Shown: piece after piece, positions 36,135 to 46,694 of the stretch
Layout: every line of letters starts with the position of its first letter
How positions within the stretch are numbered: position 1 is the stretch's first letter
Assembly: GCF_017676365.1 (NCBI RefSeq)
Contig: NZ_JADKMA010000013.1
Span: forward strand, 1-64,000
DNA from: Streptomyces oryzae
GTDB taxonomy: Bacteria; Actinomycetota; Actinomycetes; Streptomycetales; Streptomycetaceae
Direction of reading: 5' to 3'
Length of the DNA stretch: 64,000 nt
Notes under the pieces: generated by a model
Databases searched by the model: none
Seen by the model: the letters and a program-made list of their open reading frames with translations, nothing else
What the model was told of the DNA's origin: nothing
Made by a program: the position numbers and the translations under genes

Positions 36135-37724
36135 TCACCGGGTCACGCGGGCGACCAGGACGCAGGCGTCGTCCTCGCGCTCCCGGTCGGCGAACTCCTC
36201 GGCGACGGTTCGGACGCACTCCTGTGCGGAGTCGGCGCCGCACAGCCGAGGGGCCAGGCCCAGCAGGCGGGCGCTGCCCGCGTGGAGCGCCGGCTGGTGG
36301 GGCGTGCCCTGTCCGGGGCTGCGGCCCGTGGCCGTTCCCGGTGGCGCGTGCGGTGCGTCGTCGGGCGCCAGACCATCGGTGTGCAGCACCAACAGGTCAC
36401 CGGGCTCCAGTTGCTCGGTGCGCTGCCCATACGTCGCTCCGGAGGTGACGCCCAACAGCACACCCTCCGGGCGCCGCAGCACCCTGCCGGCGCCGCCCCG
36501 GAAGAGCAGTGGCGGCGGGTGGCCCGCCTGTGCCCAGGTGAGGGTGCACGAGCGTGGTTCGTAGCGGCAGCAGAGCGCGCTGCCGAGGGAAGGCTGCGGC
36601 GAGGAGTCGAGCAGCTGGTTCAGATGTCCCATCAGCGCGCCGGGCTCCACACCTGCCAGCGCCATGCCCCGGACGGCGCCGAGCAGCATGGCCATGCCGG
36701 AGGTCGCGGTGACACCGTGCCCGGTCAGATCGCCGGCCGTCAGCAGCGTGGCTCCGCCCGGGAGTTCCATCGCGTCGTACCAGTCGCCGCCGATCAGTGC
36801 GCTGGACGCGGACGGCAGATAGTGCGCCGCCAGATCCAGCGCACCGGTCGTCCGCTCGTCGCCGTGCGGGAACCGGAGCGAGCCGCGCCAGGGCGGCAGC
36901 ACGGCCTCCTGGAGCTCGACAGCCAGCCGGCGTTCGGTCTGTGCGAGGTGCCGTTCGCGCTGCAGCGTGTCCCGTGTCTCGCGCACCGCGTGTTCACTGC
37001 GCCGCAGTTCGCTGACGTCCCGCAGCACGGCCCACATCGAGGCGGTGCCCCCCTCGTCGTCGAGCACCGGCTCGCCGACCATGTGGACGGTGCGCAGCGC
37101 GCCGTCGGGCCGTACCAGACGGAACTCCCGGTCGATCGCCCTGCCGTCCACCAGGCAGTCGGTGAACGCGGTCGCGAGCGCGCTCTGGTCCTCGGGGACG
37201 ACCCAGGAGGGCAGCTCGTCCAGGGAGAGGGGGCCGTCCTGCTCGGTCCTGCCGAAGATCCGGTACAGCTCCGGTGACCAGGAGACCGCGTCCGTCAGCA
37301 GGTTCCACTCGGCGCTGCCGACCCGGCCCACCAGCTCGGAGGCGGGTCGGTGGCCGGGCGCCGCCGCAGGGCCGTAGGCAGCGCCGGACGCCTCGTCCGC
37401 CGTGCTATCGGGCGGCTGGTCGGCGGACGGCCAGGACCGGGGGGCCTGCGGGGGCATGCCCTCGCGTAATTGGTCGAGCTGGCTGCCCAGGTCGTCGAGT
37501 TGGTGCACGGCCAGTTCGCACAGCGCGCGCTGCCACCGCGTGCGCGGGTCCGCACCGGAGACCCCCGGGTCCGGTTCGAACGTTTCCCTCGCGCTTCCTC
37601 CCGCGCCCCGACGTACCGCGTCGAGGCCGCCGCGCAGGGTGCGCGCCTGGCTGATCAACGCGTCCAGAGTGCCGCGGTCCGGCGGCTGCGGTGCTGAGTG
37701 GTCCGCATGGAGGTGGGAAGCCAT
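36135..37724 (-). CDS. PAS-domain PP2C (SpoIIE-type) phosphatase
   Basis: A 529-residue signalling phosphatase. A helical N-terminus and a linker are followed by a PAS domain (about 140-250, SWSPELYRIFGR ... FRLVRPDGALRTVHMVGEP), a short coiled coil, and a SpoIIE/PP2C domain from about 300 with the metal-site motifs GGDWYDAM, DLTGHG and HTDGL. It probably dephosphorylates an anti-sigma-factor antagonist in response to a cytosolic cue. ATG start with GGAG 6 nt upstream. It is divergent from the HEAT-repeat gene. Confidence 0.9.
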   Translation of the reverse strand: MASHLHADHSAPQPPDRGTLDALISQARTLRGGLDAVRRGAGGSARETFEPDPGVSGADPRTRWQRALCELAVHQLDDLGSQLDQLREGMPPQAPRSWPSADQPPDSTADEASGAAYGPAAAPGHRPASELVGRVGSAEWNLLTDAVSWSPELYRIFGRTEQDGPLSLDELPSWVVPEDQSALATAFTDCLVDGRAIDREFRLVRPDGALRTVHMVGEPVLDDEGGTASMWAVLRDVSELRRSEHAVRETRDTLQRERHLAQTERRLAVELQEAVLPPWRGSLRFPHGDERTTGALDLAAHYLPSASSALIGGDWYDAMELPGGATLLTAGDLTGHGVTATSGMAMLLGAVRGMALAGVEPGALMGHLNQLLDSSPQPSLGSALCCRYEPRSCTLTWAQAGHPPPLLFRGGAGRVLRRPEGVLLGVTSGATYGQRTEQLEPGDLLVLHTDGLAPDDAPHAPPGTATGRSPGQGTPHQPALHAGSARLLGLAPRLCGADSAQECVRTVAEEFADREREDDACVLVARVTR

Positions 37725-38048
37725 GGAGAACTCCGATACGGGGGAGAGTCGGTTACGACTGTGGCACAGCCCGCGACTGCCCGTAAGGGATTCGGCCACA
37801 CTCGATGCGGTGGTGCTGCTGTCATATGTCGGTACGGGCGGTCGCTTCTGTCGATACGGGTAGACGGCATACGTCCCCGGGGGACCGCCGGGTCGGCGGA
37901 ATGTTTGGTTCCGGGTAGGCTCCAGCTCTTGACCGGGCACTCGCTCCGCAAGGTAAAACGCAGGAGTAGAACCGCGGTCACCGGCAAGAATGCCGGGCAA
38001 CGGAAATCCCGTTGCCAGCCGAATACCCCGCACCGGATGCTGACTCTT
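37725..38048. promoter_or_regulatory. Divergent promoter region with leader hairpin
   Basis: A 324-bp gap. For the rightward gene a housekeeping-like pair TTGACC (37929-37934) and TAAAAC (37954-37959), spacer 19, can be proposed. A perfect 8-bp hairpin GGCAACGG / CCGTTGCC (37996-38003, 38009-38016) sits 32 nt before the HEAT-protein start. Three GATACGGG-like words near 37735, 37823 and 37852 are possible regulator half-sites. Confidence 0.4.
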
Positions 38049-39527
38049 ATGTTCGTCGATTCCGTCGATTCAGACATAGCGCCCAGTGGCACGCTGCTCG
38101 GCCTCCTCCAGAGGGGCCGCGGCGACGGGACGCTGCACGCCCTCGCGGCGCCGCGCTCCGAAGCGCTCGCCGCGCTTCGGCAGTGCGTCCTGCACGACCC
38201 CAGGCGCGACTGGCAGGTCGAACACCGCTCCCTGTACTACGCGCGTCTGCACAGGGAGCTGGACGCCGGTCCCGACGACATCGCCGCACACCTCTTCGAC
38301 CCCGCCGACCTGCTGTGCACCCCCGAGGAGGCCGAGGTCCGCACCGGGCTGGCGCTCTCCGTCCTGGGGCACCTCGCCTCCTACGCGGCGGCGCAGGGCG
38401 ACAGCTGGCGGGAGAACGCTCCGCTGCGGCTGCTGCGCCGCTATGCCACCACCGGCACCAACTGGCAGTGGGCCCTGGACGAGCTCGCCGTCCGCGACGA
38501 CGACGCCGGGCTGCGCCCGCTGGGCCCCGCCATCCTGGCCCGCTTCCCCAGAACCCCCGAGGGCGACGCCGAGCTGGCCGAAGCCGCGCGGGACGCCTTC
38601 GAGCCCCGCCCCTGGCGGCTGTGGGCGGAGGATTCCACCCACCCCGAGCAGGCCGACCGGCTGCGGCGGGTCCAGGAGTGCCGCTCCTTCGACCGATGGC
38701 AACGCCAGCTGCGGACCCCGGGCCCGCGCCCCGGGTGGAGCGTGCGCGAGATCCTCGAATGGGCGCAGGACGGGTACGAGCAGCACCCGCGCCAGCACCG
38801 CGAGGCGCCCGCCGCCCGCTGCCTGGCCGCCGTCGCCGGGCCCGAGGACCGGCCGCTGCTGCTGGCCGCCGCACGCGGCCCGCAGGAGGCCGCGCGGGCC
38901 GCGGCCCTGCGGCACCTCGCCGACCACGACGACGCCGACGTGCTGGACCTCATCGAGGAGGCCGCCGCCGATCCGGCCGAGACCGTCGGCCGCGCCGCCC
39001 TCTCCGCCTTCGCCCGTATGCGGTCCCTGACCGCGCTGGAGCGGGCCAGGCGCTGGGCGGCGGCCCCCGAGGGCGCCCTGCCGCCCGGGCTGGCCGCTGT
39101 CGCCGCCGAGATGCTCGCCTGCCGGGGCGGCGAGCAGGACGCCGACGCCGTGCTCGCGGCCCTGCGCCGCACCATCCGCCTGGAGGGCCCCGACAGTGCC
39201 GCACTGTGGCCGCTCGTGGACGGCGCCGGGCGGCTGTCCATCAGCTGCGCCGCGCCCGTGCTCCGGCACATCTACCGCGAGACCGCCTCCTCCCAGCTCA
39301 GAGGCCGCACCGCGCGCTCGCTCGCCGCCACCGATCCGTCCTTCCCCGCCGGGTTCGCCATCGAGTGCCTGTGGGACTGCGAGGAGTCCACCCGCCAGGT
39401 CGCCGCGGAGTGCGCCGCGACCGGTGACGCCCGCGTGGTGGAGCGCCTTCGGCGGCTCGCCGCCGATCCCGCGGAGGAGGCGGGAGTCCAGACCGCGGTT
39501 CGCGGGCGGCTCGCCCCGCCCGCTTAG
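38049..39527 (+). CDS. HEAT-repeat protein
   Basis: About 492 residues, nearly all helical, with repeated alpha-alpha hairpins (for example [27 protein letters not shown] and [13 protein letters not shown]), consistent with HEAT/PBS-lyase-like repeats. No enzyme motif is seen, so it is probably a protein-binding scaffold. The start is ambiguous: ATG at 38049 (MFVDSVDSD) is preferred, another lies at 38037, and neither has a clear ribosome site. Confidence 0.83.
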   Translation: MFVDSVDSDIAPSGTLLGLLQRGRGDGTLHALAAPRSEALAALRQCVLHDPRRDWQVEHRSLYYARLHRELDAGPDDIAAHLFDPADLLCTPEEAEVRTGLALSVLGHLASYAAAQGDSWRENAPLRLLRRYATTGTNWQWALDELAVRDDDAGLRPLGPAILARFPRTPEGDAELAEAARDAFEPRPWRLWAEDSTHPEQADRLRRVQECRSFDRWQRQLRTPGPRPGWSVREILEWAQDGYEQHPRQHREAPAARCLAAVAGPEDRPLLLAAARGPQEAARAAALRHLADHDDADVLDLIEEAAADPAETVGRAALSAFARMRSLTALERARRWAAAPEGALPPGLAAVAAEMLACRGGEQDADAVLAALRRTIRLEGPDSAALWPLVDGAGRLSISCAAPVLRHIYRETASSQLRGRTARSLAATDPSFPAGFAIECLWDCEESTRQVAAECAATGDARVVERLRRLAADPAEEAGVQTAVRGRLAPPA

Positions 39528-39618
39528 GCTTCCGGCCTGGCGGCTTGCCCGGGCGATTCTGCTTCGGCTTTCCGCCTGTGCGGGTGCGCCGTTGCGGCGG
39601 ATATGGGTCGGGCCCACC

Positions 39619-42600
39619 ATGGGTGGGGTGGGTGGTCGTTGGGAGTTCTGGGTCGACCGGGGCGGGACGTTCACCGATGTGGTCGGGCGGCGGCCGGACG
39701 GCACGCTCGTCAGTGAGAAGGTGCTCTCCCACGATCCGGGGCGGCCCGGCCGGGACGCCGCGGTCGCCGGAATCCGCAGACTGCTGGAGCTGCCGCCCGA
39801 GGCCCCCGTACCGGCCGACCGGATCGATGCCGTCAAGATGGGCACCACCGTCGCCACCAACGCCCTCCTGGAGCGCAAGGGCGAGCCGACCGTCCTGTTC
39901 ACCACCCGCGGCTTCCGGGACGCCCTCACGATCGCGTACCAGAACCGGCCGCGCATCTTCGACCGGCACATCGTGCTGCCCGAGGCGCTGTACGACCGTG
40001 TCGTGGAACTCCCGGAGCGGACGGGAGTGGACGGCACCGTCCTACAGCCGCTCGACCGGGAGGCCGCGGCAGCCGAGCTCCAGGAGGCATACCGCGCGGG
40101 GTTCCGCAGCGCCGCCGTCGTCCTGCTGCACGCCTACCGGCACCCCGCGCACGAGCGCGAGGTCGCCCGGCTCGCCCGCGAGGCGGGGTTTGCGCAGGTG
40201 AGCTGCTCACACGAGGTCAGTCCGCTGATCAAGCTGGTCCCGCGTGGGGACACCACCGTCGTGGACGCCTATCTGTCGCCCGTGCTGCGCCGCTACGTCG
40301 AGGAGGTGGCCCGCGAACTGAGCGGGGTCCGGCTGATGTTCATGCAGTCCAACGGAGGGTTGCGCGAGGCCGGGCACTTCAGGGGCAAGGACGCGGTGCT
40401 CTCCGGACCGGCCGGCGGGGTCGTCGGGATGGCCCGCAGCTGCGCCGAGGTGGGGCACGAGCGGGTCATCGGGTTCGACATGGGTGGTACGTCCACCGAT
40501 GTCTCGCACTATGCGGGCGCGCTGGAGCGGGTGTTCGGCACGCAGGTGGCCGGGGTGCGGATGCGGGCTCCCATGATGGACATCCACACCGTGGCGGCGG
40601 GCGGCGGTTCGGTGCTGCACTTCGACGGCGCCCGCTTCCGGGTGGGCCCGGACTCGGCGGGCGCGGTCCCGGGGCCCGCCTGCTACCGGCGCGGCGGCCC
40701 GCTGACGGTCACCGATGCCAACGTGATGCTGGGCCGGGTACAGCCCGCGCACTTCCCCGCCGTCTTCGGCCCCCGAGGTGACCAGCCGCTGGACACGGAG
40801 GCGGTCCGGGCGGGCTTCACGCGGATCGCCGAGGAGACCGGCGACGGGCGCACCGCCGAGCAGGTCGCGGCCGGGTTCCTGGAGATCGCCGTGCTCAACA
40901 TGGCGAACGCCGTCAAGAAGATCTCCGTACAGCGCGGCCACGACGTGACCCGTTACGCGCTGGCGAGCTTCGGCGGCGCCGGCGGGCAGCACGCCTGCGC
41001 GGTCGCCGACGAGCTGGGTGTCGGCACCGTGGTCGTACCCCCGCTCGCCGGTGTGCTGTCCGCGTACGGGATCGGCGTGGCCGACGCCACCGCGCTGCGG
41101 GAACAGTCCGTCGAGGGTGAGCTGACCGAGGAACGGCTGGCCGGGGTACGCGAGTTGTGCGCCCGGCTGGAGCGGCGGACCCGCGAGGAGTTGCGGGCCG
41201 ACGGCATCCCCGACGCGGCGATCGGCACGGCCGCCAGGCTTCAGCTGCGGTACGCCGGGACGGATGCCGTGCTGACGGTGCCGCTGGGCGGTGCGGCCCG
41301 GATGGCGGAGGATTTCGCGGCCGAGCACCGGGCGCGCTACGGCTTCACCATGGACAAGCCGCTGGTGATCGCCACAGCCGTGGCCGAGGCGACCGGCACC
41401 GCCGGCCCCGTGACCGCACACCCGGTCACTCCGGAACCGGGCGAGGGCAGCCCGGAACCCCACGACGTGGTGCAGATGTTCACGGGCGGGAGGTGGTGGG
41501 AAACGCCGCTGTACCGGCGCGCTGAGCTGCGGCCGGGGCAGCTCGTGACCGGTCCGGCCGTCGTCGTGGAGCCGGACGCCACCACGGTGGTGGACCAGGG
41601 CTGGGCAGCCGCGGCAGATCCGCACGGACATCTGGTGCTGACCCGGGTGCGGGCACGGGAGGCGGCGCCCGCTGTCGGCACCGAGGCCGATCCGGTGCGG
41701 CTGGAGGTCTTCAACAACCTCTTCATGGCGATCGCCGAGCAGATGGGCGTCCGGCTGGAGAAGACGGCGCACTCCGTCAACATCAAGGAGCGCCTCGACT
41801 TCTCCTGTGCGCTCTTCGACCCCGAGGGCAACCTCATCGCCAACGCACCGCACATCCCCGTGCACCTGGGCTCGATGGGCGACTCCATCAAGGAGGTACT
41901 GCGGCGCACCGCCGGGCAGCTGCGCCCGGGCGACGTCTACGCGGTCAACGACCCGTACCACGGCGGCACCCACCTGCCGGACATCACCGTGGTGACGCCG
42001 GTTTTCGGCCAGGGAGGCGACGGCGCGGTGCGGGACCGGCTGCTGTTTCTGGTCGCCTCACGCGGCCACCATGCCGAGATCGGCGGGCTGACCCCCGGTT
42101 CGATGCCCGCCTTCAGCCGCACTGTCGAGGAGGAGGGCGTGCTGTTCGACGCGTGGCTGCTGGTGCGCGACGGGCGGCTGCGCGAGGAGGAGACCCGCGC
42201 CCTGCTCACCGGAGCCCGTCATCCCTCGCGCGATCCGGACACCAACCTGGCCGACCTGCGCGCCCAGATCGCCGCCAACGAGAAGGGCATCGCGGAGCTG
42301 CGCAAGATGACCGAGCAGTTCGGCCTCGATGTCGTACAGGCTTATATGCGGCACGTGCGGGACAACGCCGAGGAGTCCGTACGCCGTCTCATCACCCGGC
42401 TGAGCGACGGCAGTTGCGCCTACGAGACCGACAGTGGGGCCGTCATCCGGCTGGCCGTCACGGTGGACCGCGCCAACCGCACTGCAGTGCTCGATTTCAC
42501 CGGGACGTCGCCGCAGCGGGACGACAACCTCAACGCGCCGAGCTCCGTGGTGACGGCAGCGGTGCTGTACGTCTTCCGGACACTGGTGGCCGACGACATC

Positions 42601-43287
42601 CCTCTGAACAGCGGCTGTCTGACGCCGCTGGAGGTACGCATCCCGGAGGGCTCGATGCTGTCGCCCGTGTACCCCGCCGCAACGGTCGCGGGCAATGTGG
42701 AGACGTCACAGGCGGTCACCGGCGCGCTCTACGCGGCACTCGGCGTGCAGGCCGAGGGCTCGGGCACGATGAACAACGTCACGTTCGGCAACAACCGCGT
42801 CCAGTACTACGAGACGGTTGCCAGCGGCTCCGGGGCCGGCGACGGCTTCGACGGCGCCGACGCGGTGCAGACCCATATGACCAACTCGCGGCTGACCGAC
42901 CCCGAAGTGCTGGAGTTCCGCTACCCGGTGCGGGTGGAGGACTTCCATGTGCGCCGCGGCAGCGGGGGAGCGGGCCGCTGGCGGGGCGGGGACGGGGTGG
43001 TGCGGCGGCTGCGGTTCCTGGAGCCGGTCACAATCGCGCTGTTGACGGGACACCGGCGTATCGCCCCCTACGGCATGGCGGGCGGCCACTCCGGCGCGCT
43101 GGGCGCCAATGTGGTGGAGCGCGCGGACGGCACGCGTACGGAGCTGGCCGGACGTGACGTGGCCGAACTCGGCGCCGGTGATGCCCTCGTGCTGTACACC
43201 CCGGGCGGTGGCGGCTACGGCACCCCGCCGTCGGTATCGCCATCGGCATCGCCACCGTCGCCGCCGCCACCGTCAACGGATCGTTGA
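39619..43287 (+). CDS. 5-oxoprolinase (fused HyuA-HyuB)
   Basis: A 1,222-residue fusion. The N-terminal HyuA/OplahA part (about 1-680) carries the actin-like ATP sites [11 protein letters not shown] and [12 protein letters not shown] (D287). The C-terminal HyuB part (about 690-1205) carries [31 protein letters not shown] and [10 protein letters not shown]. The full-length fusion matches ATP-hydrolysing 5-oxoprolinase, which opens pyroglutamate to glutamate, although hydantoinase-type specificity cannot be excluded. The C-terminus is a Ser/Pro-rich tail. A GntR/FCD regulator follows 54 bp downstream. Confidence 0.92.
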   Translation: MGGVGGRWEFWVDRGGTFTDVVGRRPDGTLVSEKVLSHDPGRPGRDAAVAGIRRLLELPPEAPVPADRIDAVKMGTTVATNALLERKGEPTVLFTTRGFRDALTIAYQNRPRIFDRHIVLPEALYDRVVELPERTGVDGTVLQPLDREAAAAELQEAYRAGFRSAAVVLLHAYRHPAHEREVARLAREAGFAQVSCSHEVSPLIKLVPRGDTTVVDAYLSPVLRRYVEEVARELSGVRLMFMQSNGGLREAGHFRGKDAVLSGPAGGVVGMARSCAEVGHERVIGFDMGGTSTDVSHYAGALERVFGTQVAGVRMRAPMMDIHTVAAGGGSVLHFDGARFRVGPDSAGAVPGPACYRRGGPLTVTDANVMLGRVQPAHFPAVFGPRGDQPLDTEAVRAGFTRIAEETGDGRTAEQVAAGFLEIAVLNMANAVKKISVQRGHDVTRYALASFGGAGGQHACAVADELGVGTVVVPPLAGVLSAYGIGVADATALREQSVEGELTEERLAGVRELCARLERRTREELRADGIPDAAIGTAARLQLRYAGTDAVLTVPLGGAARMAEDFAAEHRARYGFTMDKPLVIATAVAEATGTAGPVTAHPVTPEPGEGSPEPHDVVQMFTGGRWWETPLYRRAELRPGQLVTGPAVVVEPDATTVVDQGWAAAADPHGHLVLTRVRAREAAPAVGTEADPVRLEVFNNLFMAIAEQMGVRLEKTAHSVNIKERLDFSCALFDPEGNLIANAPHIPVHLGSMGDSIKEVLRRTAGQLRPGDVYAVNDPYHGGTHLPDITVVTPVFGQGGDGAVRDRLLFLVASRGHHAEIGGLTPGSMPAFSRTVEEEGVLFDAWLLVRDGRLREEETRALLTGARHPSRDPDTNLADLRAQIAANEKGIAELRKMTEQFGLDVVQAYMRHVRDNAEESVRRLITRLSDGSCAYETDSGAVIRLAVTVDRANRTAVLDFTGTSPQRDDNLNAPSSVVTAAVLYVFRTLVADDIPLNSGCLTPLEVRIPEGSMLSPVYPAATVAGNVETSQAVTGALYAALGVQAEGSGTMNNVTFGNNRVQYYETVASGSGAGDGFDGADAVQTHMTNSRLTDPEVLEFRYPVRVEDFHVRRGSGGAGRWRGGDGVVRRLRFLEPVTIALLTGHRRIAPYGMAGGHSGALGANVVERADGTRTELAGRDVAELGAGDALVLYTPGGGGYGTPPSVSPSASPPSPPPPSTDR
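43273..43287. promoter_or_regulatory. Palindrome TCAACG-gat-CGTTGA before the GntR gene
   Basis: A perfect 6-3-6 inverted repeat overlapping the stop codon of the oxoprolinase gene and 55 nt before the regulator start. It is a candidate autoregulatory operator. Confidence 0.4.
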
Positions 43288-43341
43288 ACGATTCTGCGAT
43301 CCCGTGTTGTCCCGTTTCGGAAACTGGGGTTGACTTCGGTC

Positions 43342-44040
43342 ATGAGCGACAACGTGCTGGACGAACTCGGCGACGACCGGAAGCTGTTGGGGCGTACCAG
43401 CACGGCGGAGCGGGTCGCGGGCATCCTGCGCACCCGGATCATCGAGGGCGGTTTCCAGCCGGGCATGCGGCTGGCGGAGGAGGGGATCGGCAACGCGCTG
43501 GGCATCTCCCGCAATACCCTGCGCGAGGCGTTCCGGCTGCTCACCCACGAGCGGCTGCTGGTGCACGAGCTCAACCGCGGTATGTTCGTCCGCAAGCTCA
43601 CCGTCGAGGACCTGGAGGACCTCTACCGCGTCCGCCGCCTGGTCGAGTGCGCCACCCTGCATCAGCTGGCGGCGCCGCCCTACCCGGCGGCGGCCATGTC
43701 GGCCATGGAGTCGGCGGTGGCCGCGGGGCGGCGGGCGGCGGCCGAACAGCGCTGGCGCGACCTGGGAACGGCCAACATGCACTTCCATCAGGGACTGGTC
43801 GAGCTGGCCGAAAGTCCGCGCACCGACGAGATGATGCGCGGGGTGCTGGCCGAACTCCGGCTCGTCTTCCAGGTGATGGAGAACCCCCGCCGGTTCCACG
43901 AGCCGTATCTGCCGCGCAACGAGGAGATCCTGGACGCCCTCCGCCGCGGCGACGCCTCAGGTGCCGAGCGGCTGCTTGCCGTCTACCTCGACGACTCCCG
44001 GCGCCAGCTCGCCGAGGAGTACGCGCGCCAGCTAAGCTGA
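43342..44040 (+). CDS. GntR-family regulator (FCD)
   Basis: A 232-residue FadR-subfamily repressor. The winged helix spans about 24-85 (AERVAGILRTRIIEGGFQPGMRLAEE ... GISRNTLREAFRLL), and the FCD ligand domain begins near LYRVRRLVE with an acid/His metal-site pattern. It directly follows the 5-oxoprolinase gene and likely controls it in response to an organic acid. ATG start; the ribosome site is a weak GGGGTTGA. Confidence 0.92.
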   Translation: MSDNVLDELGDDRKLLGRTSTAERVAGILRTRIIEGGFQPGMRLAEEGIGNALGISRNTLREAFRLLTHERLLVHELNRGMFVRKLTVEDLEDLYRVRRLVECATLHQLAAPPYPAAAMSAMESAVAAGRRAAAEQRWRDLGTANMHFHQGLVELAESPRTDEMMRGVLAELRLVFQVMENPRRFHEPYLPRNEEILDALRRGDASGAERLLAVYLDDSRRQLAEEYARQLS

Positions 44041-44048
44041 CGGGTCGG

Positions 44049-44090
44049 CCGGGGAACGCCGGGGAACGAGCCGGGAACCGCCCGGGAACC
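44049..44090. repeat. Four-copy CCGGG(G)AAC repeat before the SMC-like operon
   Basis: CCGGGGAAC at 44049 and 44059, then CCGGGAACC at 44071 and 44082, spaced 10-12 bp. They lie between the GntR gene and an inverted repeat TGACAA/TTGTCA (44101-44106, 44124-44129) just upstream of the SMC-like operon. The array could be a multi-site regulator target. Confidence 0.65.
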
Positions 44091-44144
44091 GTCCGGACCG
44101 TGACAACCGTGCCGTTTCGGATCTTGTCAGTGTGACCGCTTAAT

Positions 44145-45692
44145 GTGTCCGTCGTGACTGAGAGCGCCACCACGACGAGCAGCCCGGCGAGGACAGGTGT
44201 GTCCGTGCCCTCTCCTGCCCCGGGACCGGCGGCCGACGAGGGCCTGGCCCGCCGACTGCGCGCGCTCGCCTGCACGGCGCCGCTGCACGACCTGGACACC
44301 CGCAAGGCCAACCTCGCCGGGGAGTACAGCACCTATGAGATGGCCGAGCTGGCGCTGGCCGCCATCGACCTGGTCACGCTCCAGATGGACTTCGACACCG
44401 GTGCCGACCACGACCAGATCGTCGCCAAGCTGCTGCCCCGCGTCGCGGCCCAGGCTCCCGCACGCGATGCCGCCGAGCACGAACGGGTGGCCCGCTGGGT
44501 CCTGGAGAACATGATCAACGTGGGCAGCGTGGACCGCGGCTTCCGCGCCGTCTACGGCACCTTCGGGCCCGACGGCAGCTACGTACGGCGGGACTACGAC
44601 TTCAAGCTCATCGAGGAGGTGCCGGGCCCCGGCGGCAGCGTCTATCTGCGCACCACGGACGAGGCGGTCAACGTCCTGGTCGGCGCGCTCGACACGGACG
44701 TCACCAGCGCCCAGATCGCCGCCGAGGTCAAGCTGGAGGTCCTCATCAGCCGCGGCCGGCTCGCCGACGCGCAGCTCGCCGCCGAACAGGCCCGCTACCG
44801 CACGGTCCAGTACGCGGAGACGCTGCGCCGCACCCTGGAGGCCACCCGGCGGGACGTCCGTGCCGTCGACTGGCTCAGCGCCGTCCCGGACATGATCAAC
44901 GAAGCGCTCGACCACGTCGCCGACCGCTACCGCCACGAGAACGCCATCCTCACCAACATCCGCAAGGCGCGCGACGAGGCTGCTTCCGAACGGGGCCCCG
45001 ACCACAAGCGGCGCGCCGCCGAGCTGGTCGACATCGTCAAGGACTGCATCCGCCGCCACACCCAGCTCCAGTCCCGGCTGCTGGAGGCCGGACCGCTCTT
45101 CCGCGCTGAACAGGACCGGCAGTCCTTCGCACCGCCCGCGGCCCGCGCCGGGCTCGACCTGTACGGCCAGCTCCTCGCGCCGGTACTGCCACTGCCGCTC
45201 GAGCAGGCCGCGCGGGTGACCGACGCCTTCTTCGCGCGGGGCACCGGGCTGCGGACGCCGGGCGCCCTACGGCTGGGCGACCTCACGGACATGCTGCTGA
45301 CACCACCCGCGCCCCGGGAGCACCTGGGCGCCGAGATGCCCGAGCCCGATCTGGTCGCCACGCCGGACGACAGCCGCTTCAGCGAGGAGCAGCTCGCCGT
45401 CGCCATGGAGCTGCTGGAGCTGCCGCCCGACGCGCCGCGCCGCCTCTCAGGCCTGCTGGCCGAAGCCCGGCGCCGCGACCCGGACCTGCCGTACCTCATC
45501 GCCCTGCTGGCCGTGCACGCCGCCAGTCCACCGGTCGGCACGGCGTATCGCCAGGGAGAGGAGCGGCTGTTGTTCGCCGTGGACGACGGCACCCCCTTGG
45601 ACGACGAGGAGTTCGGCGGTGCCGACCTGATCGTGGGCACGGCACTGCTGGACGCGGCCGGGATGGCCGCGGACCGAACGGAGGCCGCATGA
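44145..45692 (+). CDS. Putative kleisin-like subunit (MukF/JetA-like)
   Basis: A 515-residue soluble protein, first of three co-directional genes ending in a giant SMC-like ATPase. The N-terminal third (about 35-150) looks like a winged-helix region (YSTYEMAELALAAIDLV ... RWVLENMINVG), the middle (about 175-320) is long helical, and the C-terminal third is another small helical/winged domain ending acidic. This order (WHD, helical neck, WHD) is what a MukF/JetA kleisin would have. The assignment rests on architecture and context, not on a recognised motif. GTG start with no clear ribosome site (44154 GTG is an alternative). Confidence 0.62.
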   Translation: MSVVTESATTTSSPARTGVSVPSPAPGPAADEGLARRLRALACTAPLHDLDTRKANLAGEYSTYEMAELALAAIDLVTLQMDFDTGADHDQIVAKLLPRVAAQAPARDAAEHERVARWVLENMINVGSVDRGFRAVYGTFGPDGSYVRRDYDFKLIEEVPGPGGSVYLRTTDEAVNVLVGALDTDVTSAQIAAEVKLEVLISRGRLADAQLAAEQARYRTVQYAETLRRTLEATRRDVRAVDWLSAVPDMINEALDHVADRYRHENAILTNIRKARDEAASERGPDHKRRAAELVDIVKDCIRRHTQLQSRLLEAGPLFRAEQDRQSFAPPAARAGLDLYGQLLAPVLPLPLEQAARVTDAFFARGTGLRTPGALRLGDLTDMLLTPPAPREHLGAEMPEPDLVATPDDSRFSEEQLAVAMELLELPPDAPRRLSGLLAEARRRDPDLPYLIALLAVHAASPPVGTAYRQGEERLLFAVDDGTPLDDEEFGGADLIVGTALLDAAGMAADRTEAA

Positions 45693-45707
45693 ACCGGACG
45701 AGCGACC

Positions 45708-46601
45708 ATGACTGACTTCGCACCGGAGCCCGACCCGGACGACGGGTTCGGCAACGAGAGCTCCGCACCCTCCGCACCACAGGTGACCCCAGCGGACGCG
45801 GCCGACGCTGCCCGTCTCGTCTCGTTCGGACTGCACCCGAAGCTGGCGCCCGCCAGGGACGCCGAGTACACCGAACTGCTGCGCCGCTACCGCGAGGAGC
45901 CCGCCTTCGCGCGGCTGGCCGACGCGGTGGCCACCGGCCTCGGCCTCGTCGTGCTCGAGGTCTCCACCCGTACGGGCATGGCACTGGCCGCCGCCGAGGA
46001 CTCCGTCTTCGCGGTCCGCATGGGCGACTACGCAAGGCGGGCCGGCGCCGACTCCACGGACCGCTTTCTGCACGGCCTGGCCCATCTGGCCTGCGCAGCC
46101 ATGGCCTTCCCCCGCCCCGAGGACCTGGCCGACGACGGCTACATCGGCCGTATCACCGTCAACGGCGTGGACTCCTTCGTCCGCCAGGCGTGCCGCAAGC
46201 TGGAGGAGCGGGCCGAGGCCGCGGGCGAGAACACCGACCCGGCCACCGAAGCGCCGGGCCTGGAGGCCGCCTGGCGGGTCTACGCACGGCGCAGCTCCAC
46301 CGGCGCCACCAAGGACGCCCGCAGGCTCGCCGGCTCCACCACCGGCATCATCGCCAAGGCCGTCGCCTTCCTCGCCGACTCCGGATTCCTCCAGCGCACC
46401 GGGGACGAAGCGGGCGGCACCTACCGCACCACAGCCCGCTATCAGTTGCAGGTCCGCGACATGGCGGGCAGCGCCGCCATGGCCGAGCTGCTGGAGCTGG
46501 GCGTCGTCCCGGTTTCGGACGGCACGGCCAGCCTGCTGCCGCCGCCGGACGGCGACGACCTGGAGCCGGCGCCGGACGCCGGACTGCCCTTCCACTCCTG
46601 A
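45708..46601 (+). CDS. Putative MukE/JetB-like subunit
   Basis: A 297-residue acidic-tailed protein, starting 15 nt after the previous gene. The centre contains two winged-helix-like segments (about 50-150 and 180-250, for example YARRSSTGATKDARRLAGSTTGIIAKAVAFLADSGFLQR). Small tandem-winged-helix proteins in this position are the MukE/MksE/JetB (kite) partners of SMC-kleisin complexes. The role is inferred from size, fold pattern and operon position. Confidence 0.58.
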   Translation: MTDFAPEPDPDDGFGNESSAPSAPQVTPADAADAARLVSFGLHPKLAPARDAEYTELLRRYREEPAFARLADAVATGLGLVVLEVSTRTGMALAAAEDSVFAVRMGDYARRAGADSTDRFLHGLAHLACAAMAFPRPEDLADDGYIGRITVNGVDSFVRQACRKLEERAEAAGENTDPATEAPGLEAAWRVYARRSSTGATKDARRLAGSTTGIIAKAVAFLADSGFLQRTGDEAGGTYRTTARYQLQVRDMAGSAAMAELLELGVVPVSDGTASLLPPPDGDDLEPAPDAGLPFHS

Positions 46602-46694
46602 CCGACCCCGTCCCGATCCCGCCGATCCGCACCGCCGGCACCCGCCGGCTTCCACCACCGATCTCCGCCGATCTTCAACGAGAGCCCCGCCGCC

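Noticed and set aside
39196-39618. Open frame extending upstream of the 5-oxoprolinase start
   Set aside because: It overlaps the end of the HEAT-repeat gene in another frame, is Pro/Ser/Arg-rich and has no family resemblance; the oxoprolinase fold starts at [11 protein letters not shown].
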